Positions 6,360 through 7,254 of a DNA stretch of 7,254 nucleotides are shown piece after piece. Position 1 is the first letter of the stretch, and every line of letters begins with the position of its first letter. The stretch is from assembly GCA_027067015.1 (NCBI GenBank), contig JAMOMS010000235.1, positions 1-7,254 on the forward strand. The letters are read 5' to 3'. This stretch comes from Campylobacterales bacterium (GTDB taxonomy: Bacteria > Campylobacterota > Campylobacteria > Campylobacterales > Hydrogenimonadaceae). The notes under the pieces were generated by a model. It was given only the letters and a program-made list of their open reading frames with translations, had not been told where the DNA came from and ran no database searches. The position numbers and the translations under genes are program-made.

Positions 6360-7241
6360 ATGCTAAGAGTTTTGCTACTACTGATTTTGCTGTTTGAGGG
6401 CATGAACGCCGCCACACTGCTTAACGTCAACCTCTATGAGCGGCAAAACCGGGTGGACCTGATGCTCTCTTTCGATACGCCCTTTAAGGGGCCGCTCAAA
6501 AAGCGAACCGGCGCTGATCGCGCCATCGCCATTGTGCTTGACAAGGTTAAAGTGACCACCCCCTACTACAAATCGCTCCGCCATCCGCTGGTGGCCTCCG
6601 TTGCCGTTACCAAATCGGGTGAGGAGAGCGCGTTGGTGAAGATTCTTCCCCGCAGTGACGCCATTGGGGTACAGGCCTCCCGCACCGTTGACGGATTTGG
6701 ACTACGGCTTCGCGTCTACCCCCTCTCAGGCGCGAAAAAAAGCCCCCTCACGACACAAAACGAAACCGACCGGCTAAAGGCCGAAGACAAACCGCTAAAA
6801 CTCAAAAACAGCGAAACGCTTCCGGGCTGGCGTTACTGGAGTGTCATGGCGCTTTTATTGCTCATGGCCGGTGTGCTTTGGGCGGTACGTAAAAAGGTGC
6901 TCTTTCAAACCGGTCAAAAGGGCGACAACTGGCTTATGCCCGAAAATCTGGGAGCCAAACTGCCGGCCGAAGCGACTATCCGCTTTCAAAAGGCGCTTGA
7001 CAGCCGCAACAAACTGATGCTGGTGGAGTACGGCGGACGCCAATACCTGCTGGTGGTCGGCAACGGCAACCTTCTGCTGGATCGTTTCGGGGAGAGCGAA
7101 GGGATTGAGAGTGAAGATGAGTTTGTGCAGGTTTTTGAGGCCAACCGCCAGCGCCTGGACCGTTTTATCCAGAGCGAAATGCCCGACGCCTACGAAGCCT
7201 TCAAGGCCAACGCCTCCAGAGAGGAGATTCCTAAGCCATAA
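6360..7241 (+). CDS. fliO: Flagellar biosynthesis protein FliO, long form with periplasmic domain
   Basis: FliO is a membrane protein that assists assembly of the FliP/Q/R export gate. From the ATG at 6360 the protein has 293 residues. It has a signal peptide (MLRVLLLLILLFEGMNA, likely cleaved near 17), a periplasmic part of about 135 residues with AMIN-like beta-strand character (NVNLYERQNRVDLMLSF, 22-38), a lysine/threonine-rich linker, one membrane helix (about 159-176, ending in VRKKV) and a cytoplasmic FliO domain. The domain is recognised by KALDSRNKLMLVEYGGRQYL (211-230) followed by LVVGNGNLLLDRF, then an acidic helical tail. Enterobacterial FliO is much shorter and lacks the periplasmic part; a long form is known in H. 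pylori. An in-frame GTG at 6354 overlapping the fliN stop would add two residues. I prefer the ATG because AGAGAAG lies five bases before it. Sequence similarity in FliO is low, so the call rests on topology, the short core motif and the fliN neighbour. Confidence 0.82.
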   Translation: MLRVLLLLILLFEGMNAATLLNVNLYERQNRVDLMLSFDTPFKGPLKKRTGADRAIAIVLDKVKVTTPYYKSLRHPLVASVAVTKSGEESALVKILPRSDAIGVQASRTVDGFGLRLRVYPLSGAKKSPLTTQNETDRLKAEDKPLKLKNSETLPGWRYWSVMALLLLMAGVLWAVRKKVLFQTGQKGDNWLMPENLGAKLPAEATIRFQKALDSRNKLMLVEYGGRQYLLVVGNGNLLLDRFGESEGIESEDEFVQVFEANRQRLDRFIQSEMPDAYEAFKANASREEIPKP

Positions 7242-7254
7242 TATTGGCGGGGTC

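Noticed and set aside
6735..6741. A run of seven A in fliO (and seven T at 4764-4770 near the end of the permease gene) as possible phase-variation tracts
   Set aside because: Both tracts are short, A/T rather than the long G/C tracts usual in Campylobacterota phase variation, and the frames are intact as read.
7242..7254. Start of another gene or a terminator after fliO
   Set aside because: Only 13 bases remain, which is too little to judge.

Overview
The window looks like a chromosomal housekeeping region of a Campylobacterota (epsilonproteobacterial) genome with an unusually GC-rich composition for that group. Two things point there. The Pol I N-terminus reads MKTLTLIDTFGFFFRSYYAL, the form I associate with Campylobacterota. 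The gene order CheX-like / fliN / long FliO with a periplasmic domain resembles, from memory, the Cj0350-fliN-Cj0352 stretch of Campylobacter jejuni and the fliO(HP0583)-fliN pairing of Helicobacter pylori. A GC-rich vent or sediment genus (for example Hydrogenimonas- or Nitratifractor-like) would fit, but the genus is a guess.

Layout: two divergent transcription units flank a 122-bp spacer (5491-5612). Leftward (minus strand, in order of transcription) come a TauE/SafE-type membrane permease (5490-4750), uvrA (4746-1933), an HDOD-domain protein (1887-1069) and polA (1072 leftward, cut by the window edge at codon 357). These genes are tightly packed: there is a 3-bp gap before uvrA, a 45-bp gap with a possible internal promoter before the HDOD gene, and an ATGA stop/start overlap between the HDOD gene and polA. 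Rightward (plus strand) come a CheX-like protein (5613-6044), FliN (6025-6357, overlapping its predecessor by 20 bp) and FliO (6360-7241, directly abutting fliN). Only 13 bases follow the fliO stop.

Function: the left unit joins two partners of nucleotide excision repair. UvrA recognises lesions, and Pol I fills the gap left by UvrABC. A regulatory-type HDOD protein and an anion or organosulfonate permease share the unit. The right unit is flagellar: FliN belongs to the switch/C-ring, FliO assists assembly of the type III export gate, and the CheX-like protein carries the E-x2-N signature of CheY-P phosphatases, so it could tune switching at the motor. All reading frames are intact apart from the edge-truncated polA. 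I see no mobile element, CRISPR array, tRNA or rRNA. I did not find a convincing undescribed system. The most interesting points are the separate CheX-like and FliN genes that together resemble a split FliY, and the HDOD-polA coupling.
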